Of a stretch of 64,000 nt of DNA, positions 18,676 to 27,494 are shown in pieces; within the stretch, counting starts at the first letter, position 1, and every line of letters begins with the position of its first letter. A model generated the notes under the pieces. The model searched no databases. It saw nothing but the letters and a program-made list of their open reading frames with translations, and was not told the DNA's origin. Made by a program: the position numbers and the translations under genes. The DNA comes from Fontibacillus panacisegetis (GTDB taxonomy: Bacteria > Bacillota > Bacilli > Paenibacillales > Paenibacillaceae): the NCBI RefSeq assembly GCF_900102215.1, contig NZ_FNBG01000010.1:1-64000 (forward strand), given 5' to 3'.

Positions 18676-19779
18676 TTAATTCAGACCTGTGAATTCTTTT
18701 GCTTCATAGTACCCGGAATCAATAAGCGATGACTTCACGTTCTCTTTGTTGACGACGATAACATCGGTTTGTTTTGCCTGTACATCATTTTTACCGTTGT
18801 TGTAGGACCCTGTAGTTTCAGGTGATTTTCCATCCAAAATAGAAACTGCCATCGCGATAGAATCTTTAACAAGGTTACGAACATCTTTAAATACAGTCAT
18901 GGATTGCTTACCGTCAATGATATATTGAATGGATGCTTTTTCTGCATCTTGCCCGGTAACTTTGAAGCTGCTAACCGCACTATCCGAAGCGAATACGTCA
19001 GCGATTGAACGAGCAGTACCATCATTAGGAGCCAAAATAGCTACATCGCCTTTTTGATCCGCAGAAGCGGCAGTCAAGTGAGTTTGTGCCTTGTTCTTAG
19101 CTTCGCTAGCATCCCAGTTTGTAGTAACCTGGCTAATAATTTTACTTAGCTGATCACGAGACAACTCAGCGCTGTTCTGCAGAGCTACAGCCTCGCTGGA
19201 GTTCGCTATCTTGAAAGCACCTTCAGCGATTTTGGGTTGAAGCACCGACCAAGCGCCTTGGAAGAACAGAAATGCGTTATTGTCAGAAGCGGCGCCAGCG
19301 TAAAGATACAATGGTTGGCCATTTCCTTTAGCGTTATCTACTAAGTATTGAGCCTGCGCTTTACCTACAGCGACACTATCAAAAGTTACATAGTAATCAA
19401 TTGCATCTGTGTTCGTAATCAAACGGTCGTAGGAAATAACTTTAACACCCGCTTTTTTAGCCGCTTCAACTGCAGCTGCTGCAGCGTCACCATCTTGAGG
19501 GCAGATAATAAGTACTTTAATACCTTTTGCGACCAATGCATCAACATTTTCTTTTTCTTTAGCGGAAGATCCTTGGCTGAACAAAATTTCTGTCGAGTAC
19601 TTTGTTTCCTTCAAAGCGTCTCTAAATCTTTGCTCATCCTGCACCCATCTTGGCTCATCCTTAGTAGGCAAAACGATCCCCACATCAACCTTGCTGCTGC
19701 CGCCATTACACGCCGAGACTAAGGCTGCCAGCATCATTACTACGAGCAATAACGGAATCGCCTTCAAAGACCTTTTCAT
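18676..19779 (-). CDS. Sugar-binding lipoprotein (ChvE/XylF type)
   Basis: A 367-aa lipoprotein with lipobox VSAC and a class I periplasmic-binding fold: VDVGIVLPTKDEPRW at the first strand, VKVISYDRLI at the hinge, and VAILAPNDGTARSIADV in the second lobe. The TKDEPRWVQD and SYDRLI segments are typical of ChvE-like binders of aldoses. GGGGAGG precedes the ATG. It is the first gene of the three-gene importer operon. No dedicated regulator is adjacent. Confidence 0.92.
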   Translation of the reverse strand: MKRSLKAIPLLLVVMMLAALVSACNGGSSKVDVGIVLPTKDEPRWVQDEQRFRDALKETKYSTEILFSQGSSAKEKENVDALVAKGIKVLIICPQDGDAAAAAVEAAKKAGVKVISYDRLITNTDAIDYYVTFDSVAVGKAQAQYLVDNAKGNGQPLYLYAGAASDNNAFLFFQGAWSVLQPKIAEGAFKIANSSEAVALQNSAELSRDQLSKIISQVTTNWDASEAKNKAQTHLTAASADQKGDVAILAPNDGTARSIADVFASDSAVSSFKVTGQDAEKASIQYIIDGKQSMTVFKDVRNLVKDSIAMAVSILDGKSPETTGSYNNGKNDVQAKQTDVIVVNKENVKSSLIDSGYYEAKEFTGLN

Positions 19780-19939
19780 TTTGTAAAATCCTCCCCTTCA
19801 TTAGGTAACATCCCTTTACAACACGATATTATCATTGGGGGTTCGCGCTCAGAATAGAAAATTCTGCTTTAAATCTTGAATATACTCACATGTATTAAAT
19901 TCATGGAACGAGGGGCATAATTCACGGATCGGATAAAAA

Positions 19940-20345
19940 AGAGGTCGCCCGAAAGTAGGTTTACTAGCTTCATGAGACGGTTGGCCTGATAAAAAGACGT
20001 GTCAAAACTAGAAATAGCGGTGCAAGGAAGACAATCCCTGCACCGCTTGATCCCGCCACATTCCATGACTGTATCTCATGTGTAATAGTGTCATGATGCG
20101 GAATCCCTGAAATTCCTGCAAATGTGCAGGCTTTGTTTATGTAAAGTCTCAAAATGCCCTAAATTGCTGCAAATGTGCAGGCTTTCTCTTAGGATTCTCT
20201 TCAAACTAGTCCATTCTGAACCATATTCCTGCATTTTTGCAGGCTTTTGTCTCATCCTTTCATGGCTACTTTTTTAAAGCTGCATTTTCGCAGGCTTTTC
20301 CTGATATCTTGCCTTTCCACTGCTAAACAAGAAGTGTCCCTCAAA
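19940..20345. mobile_element. MITE-like non-coding repeat, copy B (inverted, one end lost)
   Basis: Inverted copy of the 1558-1960 element. Recognisable shared blocks include AAAACTAGAAATAGCGGTGC, CTCTTCAAACTAGTC and CCACTGCTAAACAAGAAG. The left end reads AGAGGTCGCCCGAAAGT, a diverged terminal repeat; the right end stops after CCCTCAAA, about 33 bp short of copy A. Four palindromic modules (CTGCAAATGTGCAGG and variants with CATTTTTG or CATTTTCG centres) occur at about 20116, 20166, 20229 and 20279. Its truncated end lies inside the lipoprotein gene that follows. Confidence 0.75.
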
Positions 20346-20891
20346 AACTTCGGTCGGAGATACAGGATCTATCGGTGCTGTTGATTGTGAAGCAGCAACT
20401 CCGGTTACTTTTACGTCCTTGGCAGTAAAGCTTTCTGCCTTTTGTACAGATACTCTTGCCTGGCTATTCACTCTAATAAATGATGAATCCGTATGGTCAT
20501 GATTAATAAAACTGGACGTTATAACATCTGCTCGAAATACTCCATTAGTGTAATTAAGTTTATTAGGCTCAGCTATAATGACCGTACCCTTGGAAGACAC
20601 AATGGCAAATGACATATGGTTTCTTTTAGGCATAGGTGTTGTGATGCATTTGATCAAGGTTTTGCCACTCGTATTGTTTAATGTATCCGTATCCCATTTA
20701 AACTCCGCTTTTTTCGTTTTCGACTCGTTTGTTGCTGCTGAAGAAGTTGCCTTGGAAGTGCTGGTATTGGATTCGGTCCCATTCCCCGATGGCTTGTATT
20801 GTGTTTCGTTATTTCCTTGTGAGCAGGCTTGAAGTGAAGACGCAAATACGATCAACAAACAGATTTTTATAAGCAGTGAATTTCTTTTCAT
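20274..20891 (-). pseudogene. Metallo-hydrolase-like lipoprotein truncated by the MITE-like repeat
   Basis: A 205-codon frame with lipobox LQAC. Residues up to about 183 parallel the next gene closely (HMSFAIVSSKGTVIIAEP against HMSFAIVSAKGTVILAEP; SPTEV in both). Directly after SPTEV the frame enters the repeat and ends with 22 unrelated residues. The missing part corresponds to the last 130 residues of the intact paralogue, so the protein should be non-functional or altered. Confidence 0.85.
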
Positions 20892-20920
20892 TTCCTGCTC
20901 CCCTTTACTACCAAGCTAAG

Positions 20921-21802
20921 TTATTGAAGATAAAAACATTCTGTTTCCTTCATATTCTCCAACTCCTGTTTATCCAAAAGCAAGGAATTCTCTTTTTTGA
21001 GCTCTTTGATACTCAAGGCGTCAAGAATATATTTACTAGCATCCGTATTGTATTCGGAAGGCAAAATAATTGAAGGATGTAATTGTTGAATAACTTTCAA
21101 AGTAGTATCCTTCTTCAAGTTGTATTCTGCAACATCTTTAAAACCTGCAATAAGGACGTCAACCTCACCTAGCTGCTCCAGTTGTTCCTTCGTAAGTTCA
21201 AGTTGACCCAATGCTCCCAAATAAGCGATGCGCAAATTGTCTATCTCATACAAGTAAATCACCTCGGTAGGTGAATCCACATTTATCGGTTCAGTATTAG
21301 CCGAAGCTGCAATTCCTGTTACTTTCACATCTTTAATAGAGAAGCTTTCCGCAGTTTTCATTGATAACCTTGCCTCCGGGTTAGCTTTCTGAATCCCCGG
21401 GTCCGTATGATCATGATAAGTAACACTTGAAGTAATAACATCGACATGAAAAACCCCGTTTTCGTAATTGAGAAGATCGGGTTCTGCTAAAATAACCGTT
21501 CCCTTGGCTGATACAATGGCAAATGACATATGATTACCTCTAGGTTTAGGTATGGTAACCGATTTAATTAGGGTCTTGCCTGTAGTATTTTTCAATTTCT
21601 CCGTATCCCACTTCAATCCGTCATTTTTAGGCTTTGAGTCAGTCTTGCTTGACTCATCTGTATTTTTTTTCGCTTGCGTTACAGTTACTTCCTTCGACTC
21701 CTGCTTAGTGATTTGTGCCGTATTCTCTTTAGAACACGCTTGCAATACAACAATAATAACAACCCACATCCAAATTCTCAGAAGCTTTCCCTGTTTGTTC
21801 AT
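20921..21802 (-). CDS. Metallo-beta-lactamase-fold-like lipoprotein
   Basis: A 293-aa lipoprotein (VVLQAC lipobox). The core resembles UlaG-like MBL-fold hydrolases: an N-terminal AIVSAKGTVILAEPDLL, the metal-site-like VTYHDHTDPG (HxHxD, with Pro replacing the usual final His), IDNLRIAYLGALGQL and VDVLIAGF. Because one metal ligand is changed, catalysis is uncertain. The start at 21802 is set by a GGGGGG-rich ribosome site; the longer frame is read through its leader. It is the intact member of a tandem pair. Confidence 0.65.
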   Translation of the reverse strand: MNKQGKLLRIWMWVVIIVVLQACSKENTAQITKQESKEVTVTQAKKNTDESSKTDSKPKNDGLKWDTEKLKNTTGKTLIKSVTIPKPRGNHMSFAIVSAKGTVILAEPDLLNYENGVFHVDVITSSVTYHDHTDPGIQKANPEARLSMKTAESFSIKDVKVTGIAASANTEPINVDSPTEVIYLYEIDNLRIAYLGALGQLELTKEQLEQLGEVDVLIAGFKDVAEYNLKKDTTLKVIQQLHPSIILPSEYNTDASKYILDALSIKELKKENSLLLDKQELENMKETECFYLQ

Positions 21803-21928
21803 GTTCTTCCCCCCAATTTTTGTAAGCTTTATAGATATTGTAGTTTCAAAAAAAATGTTCGAACACAGAGAAATGGAAGTGAAAAGCTGAAAATCAGAAA
21901 TACTTGTGATAAAAAGAACAATAAAAAA

Positions 21929-21951
21929 AGTCTGCCTAAAAACAGCAGACT
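21929..21951 (-). terminator. Terminator of the AraC-family gene
   Basis: AGTCTGC and GCAGACT form a 7-bp stem followed on the minus strand by seven T residues, 12 nt past the regulator's stop codon. Confidence 0.85.
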
Positions 21952-21962
21952 CCATGGGTTTC

Positions 21963-22877
21963 CTATATATTTTTTTTCAACATCCAGCAAAATTGCGTTC
22001 TATACTCAGACGGAGTATATCCCGAATATTTACGGAAATTACGAATAAAGTGTGCACTATCCTGAAAACCCACCATTTGCATAATTTCACTAATTAGTAA
22101 AGTAGTGTTCCTCAGCATAGATGCCGCCATCTGCATTCGAATGGAATTCAGATACGACATCATCGTATGCCCGACAGCTTGCTTGAACTCAATGTTTAAG
22201 GTTGTTTTATTTGTGTGAAAAGTTCTCGTAATGTCTTCTACTTTAATTTTCTGACGATAATGTGTATGAAGAAATTGGACGATTGGCTTGATTTCATCAT
22301 TTGTCCAAGAATCTACTGTATTAGTACCTTTATATGATTGGTCATATACTCTGCGTACAAGCGACAATAACTCAAACATATAAGAACGACTTCTACAAGG
22401 CCATGATTGGTCAGGCTGCTCGGTCAATTGCTCATGGATTTCAGTCATTATTTGCGATAAATGCCTGGCATAAATCGGATCAATAGGAATACAGCTTGAT
22501 CTATCTCTAAATGAACTCATGAACCATAGATCCTGCAAATCCGTCTCCGTCAATTCCTGCCTTTCTTCCTCATCAAAAAATAAAGGAAATTCATACTTTC
22601 GATTTACGATCTGAGGATGGAAGTATACTGACTTTGCTTTGATTTCTGCCCCGGACAGAGGGATTAGTGCATCATTTTCGCTTAAGTAAATCACGGACGG
22701 AGCCGTAACGGAATAACATTGCCCTCCAATTTGCAGCGCTCCCCCTTCTTCATCTATTAGAATAAATCGATATCTTGTCTTAAGCGGCTCCGACTGTACA
22801 ATTTCGTCTTGATCAATGACCTGTATAAGATGATGGTATCCTGGATAGAAATCTCTCCCAATCGTAGTCCACTTCAC
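21963..22877 (-). CDS. AraC-family transcriptional regulator
   Basis: A 304-aa regulator. The N-terminal half is beta-rich and cupin-like (YRFILIDEEGGALQIGG) and the C-terminal 100 residues form the two AraC helix-turn-helix motifs (VEDITRTFHTNKTTLNIEFK and ISEIMQMVGFQDSAHFIRNF). GTG 22877 is preferred because GGAGGTG lies 9 nt upstream. It is upstream of the two metallo-hydrolase-like lipoproteins in the same direction and may control them; a terminator separates them. Confidence 0.88.
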   Translation of the reverse strand: MKWTTIGRDFYPGYHHLIQVIDQDEIVQSEPLKTRYRFILIDEEGGALQIGGQCYSVTAPSVIYLSENDALIPLSGAEIKAKSVYFHPQIVNRKYEFPLFFDEEERQELTETDLQDLWFMSSFRDRSSCIPIDPIYARHLSQIMTEIHEQLTEQPDQSWPCRSRSYMFELLSLVRRVYDQSYKGTNTVDSWTNDEIKPIVQFLHTHYRQKIKVEDITRTFHTNKTTLNIEFKQAVGHTMMSYLNSIRMQMAASMLRNTTLLISEIMQMVGFQDSAHFIRNFRKYSGYTPSEYRTQFCWMLKKNI

Positions 22878-22967
22878 TATAAGCTCACCTCCGAAACTAA
22901 ATAAATCAAAGACACCATGGAACGCCAACTGTATGATTCGTCCAGTCAGAAGTCCATAGCATTTGTA

Positions 22968-23468
22968 TTATTGTCGTTTATAGGACACTAGCGTTCCACA
23001 ATATTCACATTTTACAGGTTGATTTGGTAGTACAGTTGCCTTTGAACCACAGCCCGAGCACTCCACAGAAACCGGTTCATTTGTCTCCTTAGTTTCATTC
23101 ATTGCTTTTGATTCATTACCATTCACATATTGGTTTTGATCTCCAAAGTTAAAGTTGATGACATTAACATGTTCCTTTGTACCCGATGAATTATTTGAGT
23201 TAGTAGTATAGAGATTAATAGTCTTCATTCCATCTGAAGATGATGAGGAATTTGGTGTTGGCGGAACCGCAGCAGCTTCCTTGAAAGTACTCGAATACAT
23301 ACGGATACCCACTGTTAGTAAAATAGCTCCTGGAATTAAGAACAGAACCGCTATAAAAATAAATGTACCTATTTTCATATTTTCCGTAAGCGCCACAAAG
23401 AGAATTAGAAAAAATAGCAATAAAAATATTGAAAAAACGATCAACAAAGCGGAAAGTACTTTTTTCAT
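22968..23468 (-). CDS. Membrane protein with C-terminal zinc ribbon
   Basis: A 166-aa protein with two N-terminal membrane segments (about 4-27, 35-55), a Ser/Asn-rich linker, and a C-terminal CSGCGS...CEYCG zinc ribbon. Together with the next two minus-strand genes it resembles the ydjG-ydjH-ydjI group beside pspA in Bacillus, where an SPFH protein and zinc-ribbon membrane proteins take part in envelope stress. No pspA is seen here. AGGAGG precedes the start. Confidence 0.6.
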   Translation of the reverse strand: MKKVLSALLIVFSIFLLLFFLILFVALTENMKIGTFIFIAVLFLIPGAILLTVGIRMYSSTFKEAAAVPPTPNSSSSSDGMKTINLYTTNSNNSSGTKEHVNVINFNFGDQNQYVNGNESKAMNETKETNEPVSVECSGCGSKATVLPNQPVKCEYCGTLVSYKRQ

Positions 23469-23507
23469 TTGTGTTATGAAACCTCCTATGCCAAGTCTCT
23501 CTATTTA

Positions 23508-24248
23508 TTATTTCGAAATCAATACCTGTTCATTTCGTGCAGCAAGACGATCCTGAATATCATTTATGTATTGGATGATCACAGTTTTTGCAATTTCATG
23601 ATCACTTGATAATGCCGCAGTAATTTCAATATCCAATGTGCTTATACTATTCATGATCTGTTGATTCATGTACAAGAGTGAATCTGGAGTAACGGGATCA
23701 CTATAGTGAACTTTTTCAATAAGTCGGGCAATCAGGACATTAAGCTCTTCCATTTGTGAAGAATGGACGGATTTCATTTTTATTTGTACCTGCTTTAAAG
23801 CAGATTCAATCTCATAAAGCTGTGCGATATGAAATTTCGTATTTTGTTCGTGCTTCCCGTTGTAACGAATAAATAATATTAATAACCCACAAAGAATAAT
23901 TGCAGTAACAAGAGTCACAATATGAACAGATACATACAATCCCAAGGCAAAATGAGCGATCCCCCTAAAAAATGAATACAAAATTACGGCCAACCAATAG
24001 AGAACAACGACAACCCCGATGGCCATATAACCAGGAACCGATTTCTTAACATCATCCACATGGCCAATCACAAAAATACTATAATACCAAATAGCTGTCT
24101 CGGCAATAAGTATCGCAATAAGGGATACCCAGAAGGACGAAAACACTAAGGAGTCGCCCAGCAATGTAAAAAATATCATCATTGTCGTAATCAATGCGAT
24201 CACGTAAATACTTGTTACAATTTTTATTCCGCTGTGCTTAAAAGTCAT
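23508..24248 (-). CDS. Four-pass membrane protein with helical tail
   Basis: A 246-aa protein: four membrane segments in the first 130 residues, then a long amphipathic helical region (about 140-240) suited to coiled-coil pairing. It overlaps the SPFH gene by 4 bp (ATGA) and is followed by the zinc-ribbon protein gene, so it is very likely the membrane partner of the SPFH protein. No named family is recognised. Confidence 0.6.
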   Translation of the reverse strand: MTFKHSGIKIVTSIYVIALITTMMIFFTLLGDSLVFSSFWVSLIAILIAETAIWYYSIFVIGHVDDVKKSVPGYMAIGVVVVLYWLAVILYSFFRGIAHFALGLYVSVHIVTLVTAIILCGLLILFIRYNGKHEQNTKFHIAQLYEIESALKQVQIKMKSVHSSQMEELNVLIARLIEKVHYSDPVTPDSLLYMNQQIMNSISTLDIEITAALSSDHEIAKTVIIQYINDIQDRLAARNEQVLISK

Positions 24249-25570
24249 TTCGCACTCCCTTCAAGAAGATTACTTCCACACTCAAGACAAAACTTCTGAT
24301 TTGGTTTTACTTCATGCCCGCAATTTTTACATTTTTGAACCAAATCCTCACCACAATTACCACAAAATTTAGTATCGCCCATGACTTGCTGACCACATTT
24401 TGGACACTGCCGTGGTAAAGCTTCTTTGCAGACTACACATACTTGACTATCTTCAGCATTATCTGCTCCACATTTTGGACATGAATGATATTTATCTCCA
24501 CAATTAGCACAGAATTTTGAGCCCGGCTGTAGAGGTGATCCACACGAGTTACAAGCTACTAGTTTTGCTGTTGGTGGAGTAACCTTAGGTGGTTCTGCTA
24601 ACGATCCACCACATCTGCTACAAAATATCGATGCCGCAGGATTCTCATGCTGACAATTTGTGCAAATAAGAGATTGAGTCGTACCGTTAGTGTTCATTAC
24701 CTTAGAAAATTGAGACATTTCGCTAGCGAAAGTCCCTCCCATCCCGTATGCCATAGCAAACCCTAGACCTGCACCCATCGTACCCGCCTGCGCGCTTCCT
24801 TCATTTTTAGCAGCACCTTCCAATGTATCAAATGTGCGCTCTTGCTGATAGTTATAGCCGATAATATCCATCTCAGCCTTACGAGCCAAAGCTTCTCTTA
24901 ATCTCTTTACAGACTGATCATCTTCTGGCAAATTCACATTGTGGATATACAAGTTTAGGATTTTTATACCGTATTCCTCAAACTCGGGAGCAATTAATTG
25001 TTCAAAGTGTTTGGACATTTCAGGAATAAAAGCATTTATTTCAAGCACGCTAATTTTTTTATGTACTAAATAAGAGGTGAGCATAGAATTAATGTTCATT
25101 CTAATAAGGCCACGGAAATATTCGGCTAATCTTTCTTGATCAAATACAGGCAATGTGCCAACAAGCTTGAGTAGAAACTTGCGAGAATCTTCAATTTGAA
25201 TGCCAAATTGTCCGTATGCTCTAACTGGCACGATAATATTATATTTTGGATCCTGCAGTTGTATAGGACTGGCTGTTCCCCATTTGATATCCAATGCACT
25301 GATTTTGTTGACATACCAAACCTCGGCAGCAAACGGAGAATCTCCCCCAAAAGGCAAATTAATTAGGTTATTCAATATCGGAATGTTGGGCGTACTTAAG
25401 GCATGACGTCCAGCACCATATAAATCAAGAGCTTTTCCATCCTTGAAGAGAATCGCTTCTTGAGATTGATTAACGATAAGTTGTGTCCATGTTCCTAATT
25501 CATTTTCCGGATGCTTCCATGCAAATACGTCAGGTGAGCCATCGTACTTAATTACATCTATGATAGCCAT
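24245..25570 (-). CDS. SPFH-domain protein with five zinc ribbons
   Basis: A 441-aa cytosolic protein of the YdjI / virion-core-protein-like SPFH group. Residues 1-250 form the SPFH scaffold (AIIDVIKYDG, EAILFKDGKAL, LPVFDQERLAEYFRG), which normally oligomerises at the membrane. A glycine/methionine-rich linker (GTMGAGLGFAMAYGMGG) leads to five double-CxxC zinc ribbons between about 300 and 435, such as CTNCQHENP...CSRCGG and CNSCGSPL...CANCG. It is first in a three-gene operon and coupled to the membrane-protein gene. It is a plausible organiser of membrane microdomains under envelope stress. Confidence 0.8.
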   Translation of the reverse strand: MAIIDVIKYDGSPDVFAWKHPENELGTWTQLIVNQSQEAILFKDGKALDLYGAGRHALSTPNIPILNNLINLPFGGDSPFAAEVWYVNKISALDIKWGTASPIQLQDPKYNIIVPVRAYGQFGIQIEDSRKFLLKLVGTLPVFDQERLAEYFRGLIRMNINSMLTSYLVHKKISVLEINAFIPEMSKHFEQLIAPEFEEYGIKILNLYIHNVNLPEDDQSVKRLREALARKAEMDIIGYNYQQERTFDTLEGAAKNEGSAQAGTMGAGLGFAMAYGMGGTFASEMSQFSKVMNTNGTTQSLICTNCQHENPAASIFCSRCGGSLAEPPKVTPPTAKLVACNSCGSPLQPGSKFCANCGDKYHSCPKCGADNAEDSQVCVVCKEALPRQCPKCGQQVMGDTKFCGNCGEDLVQKCKNCGHEVKPNQKFCLECGSNLLEGSAK

Positions 25571-25665
25571 TTCTAAATCCTCACTTTATGAATAATTTGT
25601 CCTACTTAATTCTACATCCCCTACTAATATCCTGCTTTTGGAATTTCGTAAAATGGAGGGTCAAG

Positions 25666-25935
25666 TCATTGGATAGGTAAAAGTCGATCTGGAAGCTCTC
25701 TATCAAGAATCCAAGCATTAACCATCTCGTTAAGAAATTCTGGTTCCGAGAGCGGCACTCCATGTCCGACATGTCATTATTTTTTTCTCATGTGCACCTA
25801 CAGTGACGAGAACCTTTGACTTTGCTTTATTAAAGTTTTCAGGAATCTGAAACGACATATTTTCTTGTAAAATATCGATAAAAAAACGATAAGAGAACCT
25901 TCCTTGTTTCCGGATTCCCTATAATGCAGCTTCAT
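25666..25935 (-). pseudogene. Alpha/beta hydrolase collapsed by deletion
   Basis: The start (ATG 25935, overlapping the VanZ stop by ATGA) gives MKLHYRESGNKEGSLIVFL, a typical hydrolase opening just before the HG motif. The sequence then jumps to ENMSFQIPENFNKAKSKVLV and VTVGAHEKKIM, and in another frame to GHGVPLSEPEFLNEMVNAWI, the catalytic-histidine end, with a stop at 25666. About 150 central residues including the nucleophile are gone and the remaining pieces are out of frame. Confidence 0.75.
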
Positions 25936-26366
25936 AATCGTGTTCCCCTCCGGCCGGCCCAATAATTTACCGCTTTATATAAACCATAACCAATCAAAAA
26001 GCCCACTGAGTTTAAAATAAAATCATCAACATCAAAACTCCCTCTTCTTGTCAGCAGCTGTGTTGTCTCTAAAATTAAAATCCCGCTCAAAAATAGAATC
26101 CATGATCTGATTAATCCTCGCTTTAAAATCAAAGGAATCAGAATCCCGAATGGTACAAAAACACCTATGTTTCCAGCAAGATTAATGATCTTGGCCCCGC
26201 TTAATCTATCCATCTGAAGGAAATGACTAATCGTAGAGAAGGGTATGATATTGTACATATAATCTGACCGAGGCTCTCTTCCAAATCCCCAGATCATCCA
26301 ATAAGCTAACAGAAAGGTGTAACCAATTAAACCCAGTATGGCAACATTTTTAATTATGATTTTCAT
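25932..26366 (-). CDS. VanZ-family membrane protein
   Basis: A 144-aa protein with four membrane segments and the VanZ pattern: NIIPFSTI, INLAGNIGVFVPFGILIP, LETTQLLTRRGSFDVDDFILNSVG. VanZ relatives are linked to teicoplanin tolerance or envelope functions, but most are uncharacterised. ATG 26366 behind GGGAG is chosen over an upstream start within the previous gene. Confidence 0.85.
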   Translation of the reverse strand: MKIIIKNVAILGLIGYTFLLAYWMIWGFGREPRSDYMYNIIPFSTISHFLQMDRLSGAKIINLAGNIGVFVPFGILIPLILKRGLIRSWILFLSGILILETTQLLTRRGSFDVDDFILNSVGFLIGYGLYKAVNYWAGRRGTRL

Positions 26367-26379
26367 GGGAACTCCCGTA

Positions 26380-27465
26380 TTATTTATTAATAGATTCAAA
26401 AGAATGAATTACAGCATCCTTATCCGTTAGCATTTCTGTTACCTTTGTCCAATCGTTGCTCATTAAGTTCTGTTCATTAACATCTGCATCAACCACTGTG
26501 TCATTCAAAATACAAATGGAACAATCCGTTCCTGTATATGATACATATTTGATTGATTGAGAGGTTCCAACCTCAGATATGCTATCTAAAGAGTCCATAG
26601 AATCCAAGATCGATGATTCCGATGCTATAGAAAATAAATACAAGCCTCTTACAGTCGAATATTCATCATCTTCATTTTTACTCGCCATACTTTTACCAAT
26701 AAAATACACGTCGATTCCTGTCTCATTATCTTGATCTACAATACTATAATAGTCTTTCCACGAGATAGGAAACCTTAATGAGAATCCCAATTTATTGTTG
26801 GTATACAGGATATCTTCCTGCGGTGTTGGGGTAACACTAGATTGTTCACTAGGTTGTTCACTAGGTTTTATACCAGTTATGATCTCGCCCTTTTCATTAA
26901 GACCTCTAAATACAAAATTACCTACATCGCCATTATTCAATTCATTGTAGGAAGCTGCAAACCCATCTTTTACATTTAACTCTATAACAAGTGTAGAATT
27001 CCCCCTGATTTCATTTAAGTCCTCCGGGATAAGATCATCCATTTGGTCGTTGCTTACTATTACTTTCTTAATATCCGGGTTTACAACTTCCGCCGCAAAG
27101 ATAGTGTCATACTTCTTTTTAGAATTTAAGTGAGCTGACCAGGTTCGTTTGATTGGATCATTTGGTTCGCTTGAGCTTAACTCGGAGATAGCTGATACAC
27201 GGTGAAAAATACCCCATTTAGTTTCTACCAGCTTTGCATAATTCATTTGTTCCGTTTTCCAAACGACTAGTTTTTTATTGTTGTTAAATTCTTGTTGGTA
27301 AATGACTTCTCCCTCTATAGATGGATATGAATTCCGGATAACATTACGTTCTGTTAACGAATATCCGTTTATTTTTCCTATGTAGAGAAGCAAAAGCAAC
27401 AAGAGCAATGAAAATATCCATATCACTATTCGCAAATGTTTTCGTTTCATAATGACTTGCTTCAT
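26380..27465 (-). CDS. Membrane-anchored extracytoplasmic protein, unknown function
   Basis: About 361 aa. One N-terminal membrane anchor (VIWIFSLLLLLLLLYIG) is followed by a long extracellular part. A short Pro/Ser/Glu linker (KPSEQPSEQSSVTPTPQ) separates two beta-rich halves; the second begins LYTNNKLGFSLRFPISWKDY, a form common in extracellular PsbP-like or lipoprotein domains. No family is certain. It precedes VanZ by 14 nt and is likely in its operon. Confidence 0.55.
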   Translation of the reverse strand: MKQVIMKRKHLRIVIWIFSLLLLLLLLYIGKINGYSLTERNVIRNSYPSIEGEVIYQQEFNNNKKLVVWKTEQMNYAKLVETKWGIFHRVSAISELSSSEPNDPIKRTWSAHLNSKKKYDTIFAAEVVNPDIKKVIVSNDQMDDLIPEDLNEIRGNSTLVIELNVKDGFAASYNELNNGDVGNFVFRGLNEKGEIITGIKPSEQPSEQSSVTPTPQEDILYTNNKLGFSLRFPISWKDYYSIVDQDNETGIDVYFIGKSMASKNEDDEYSTVRGLYLFSIASESSILDSMDSLDSISEVGTSQSIKYVSYTGTDCSICILNDTVVDADVNEQNLMSNDWTKVTEMLTDKDAVIHSFESINK

Positions 27466-27494
27466 CCTTTTCCCCTTTTCCAAAGCTTTCGTGA

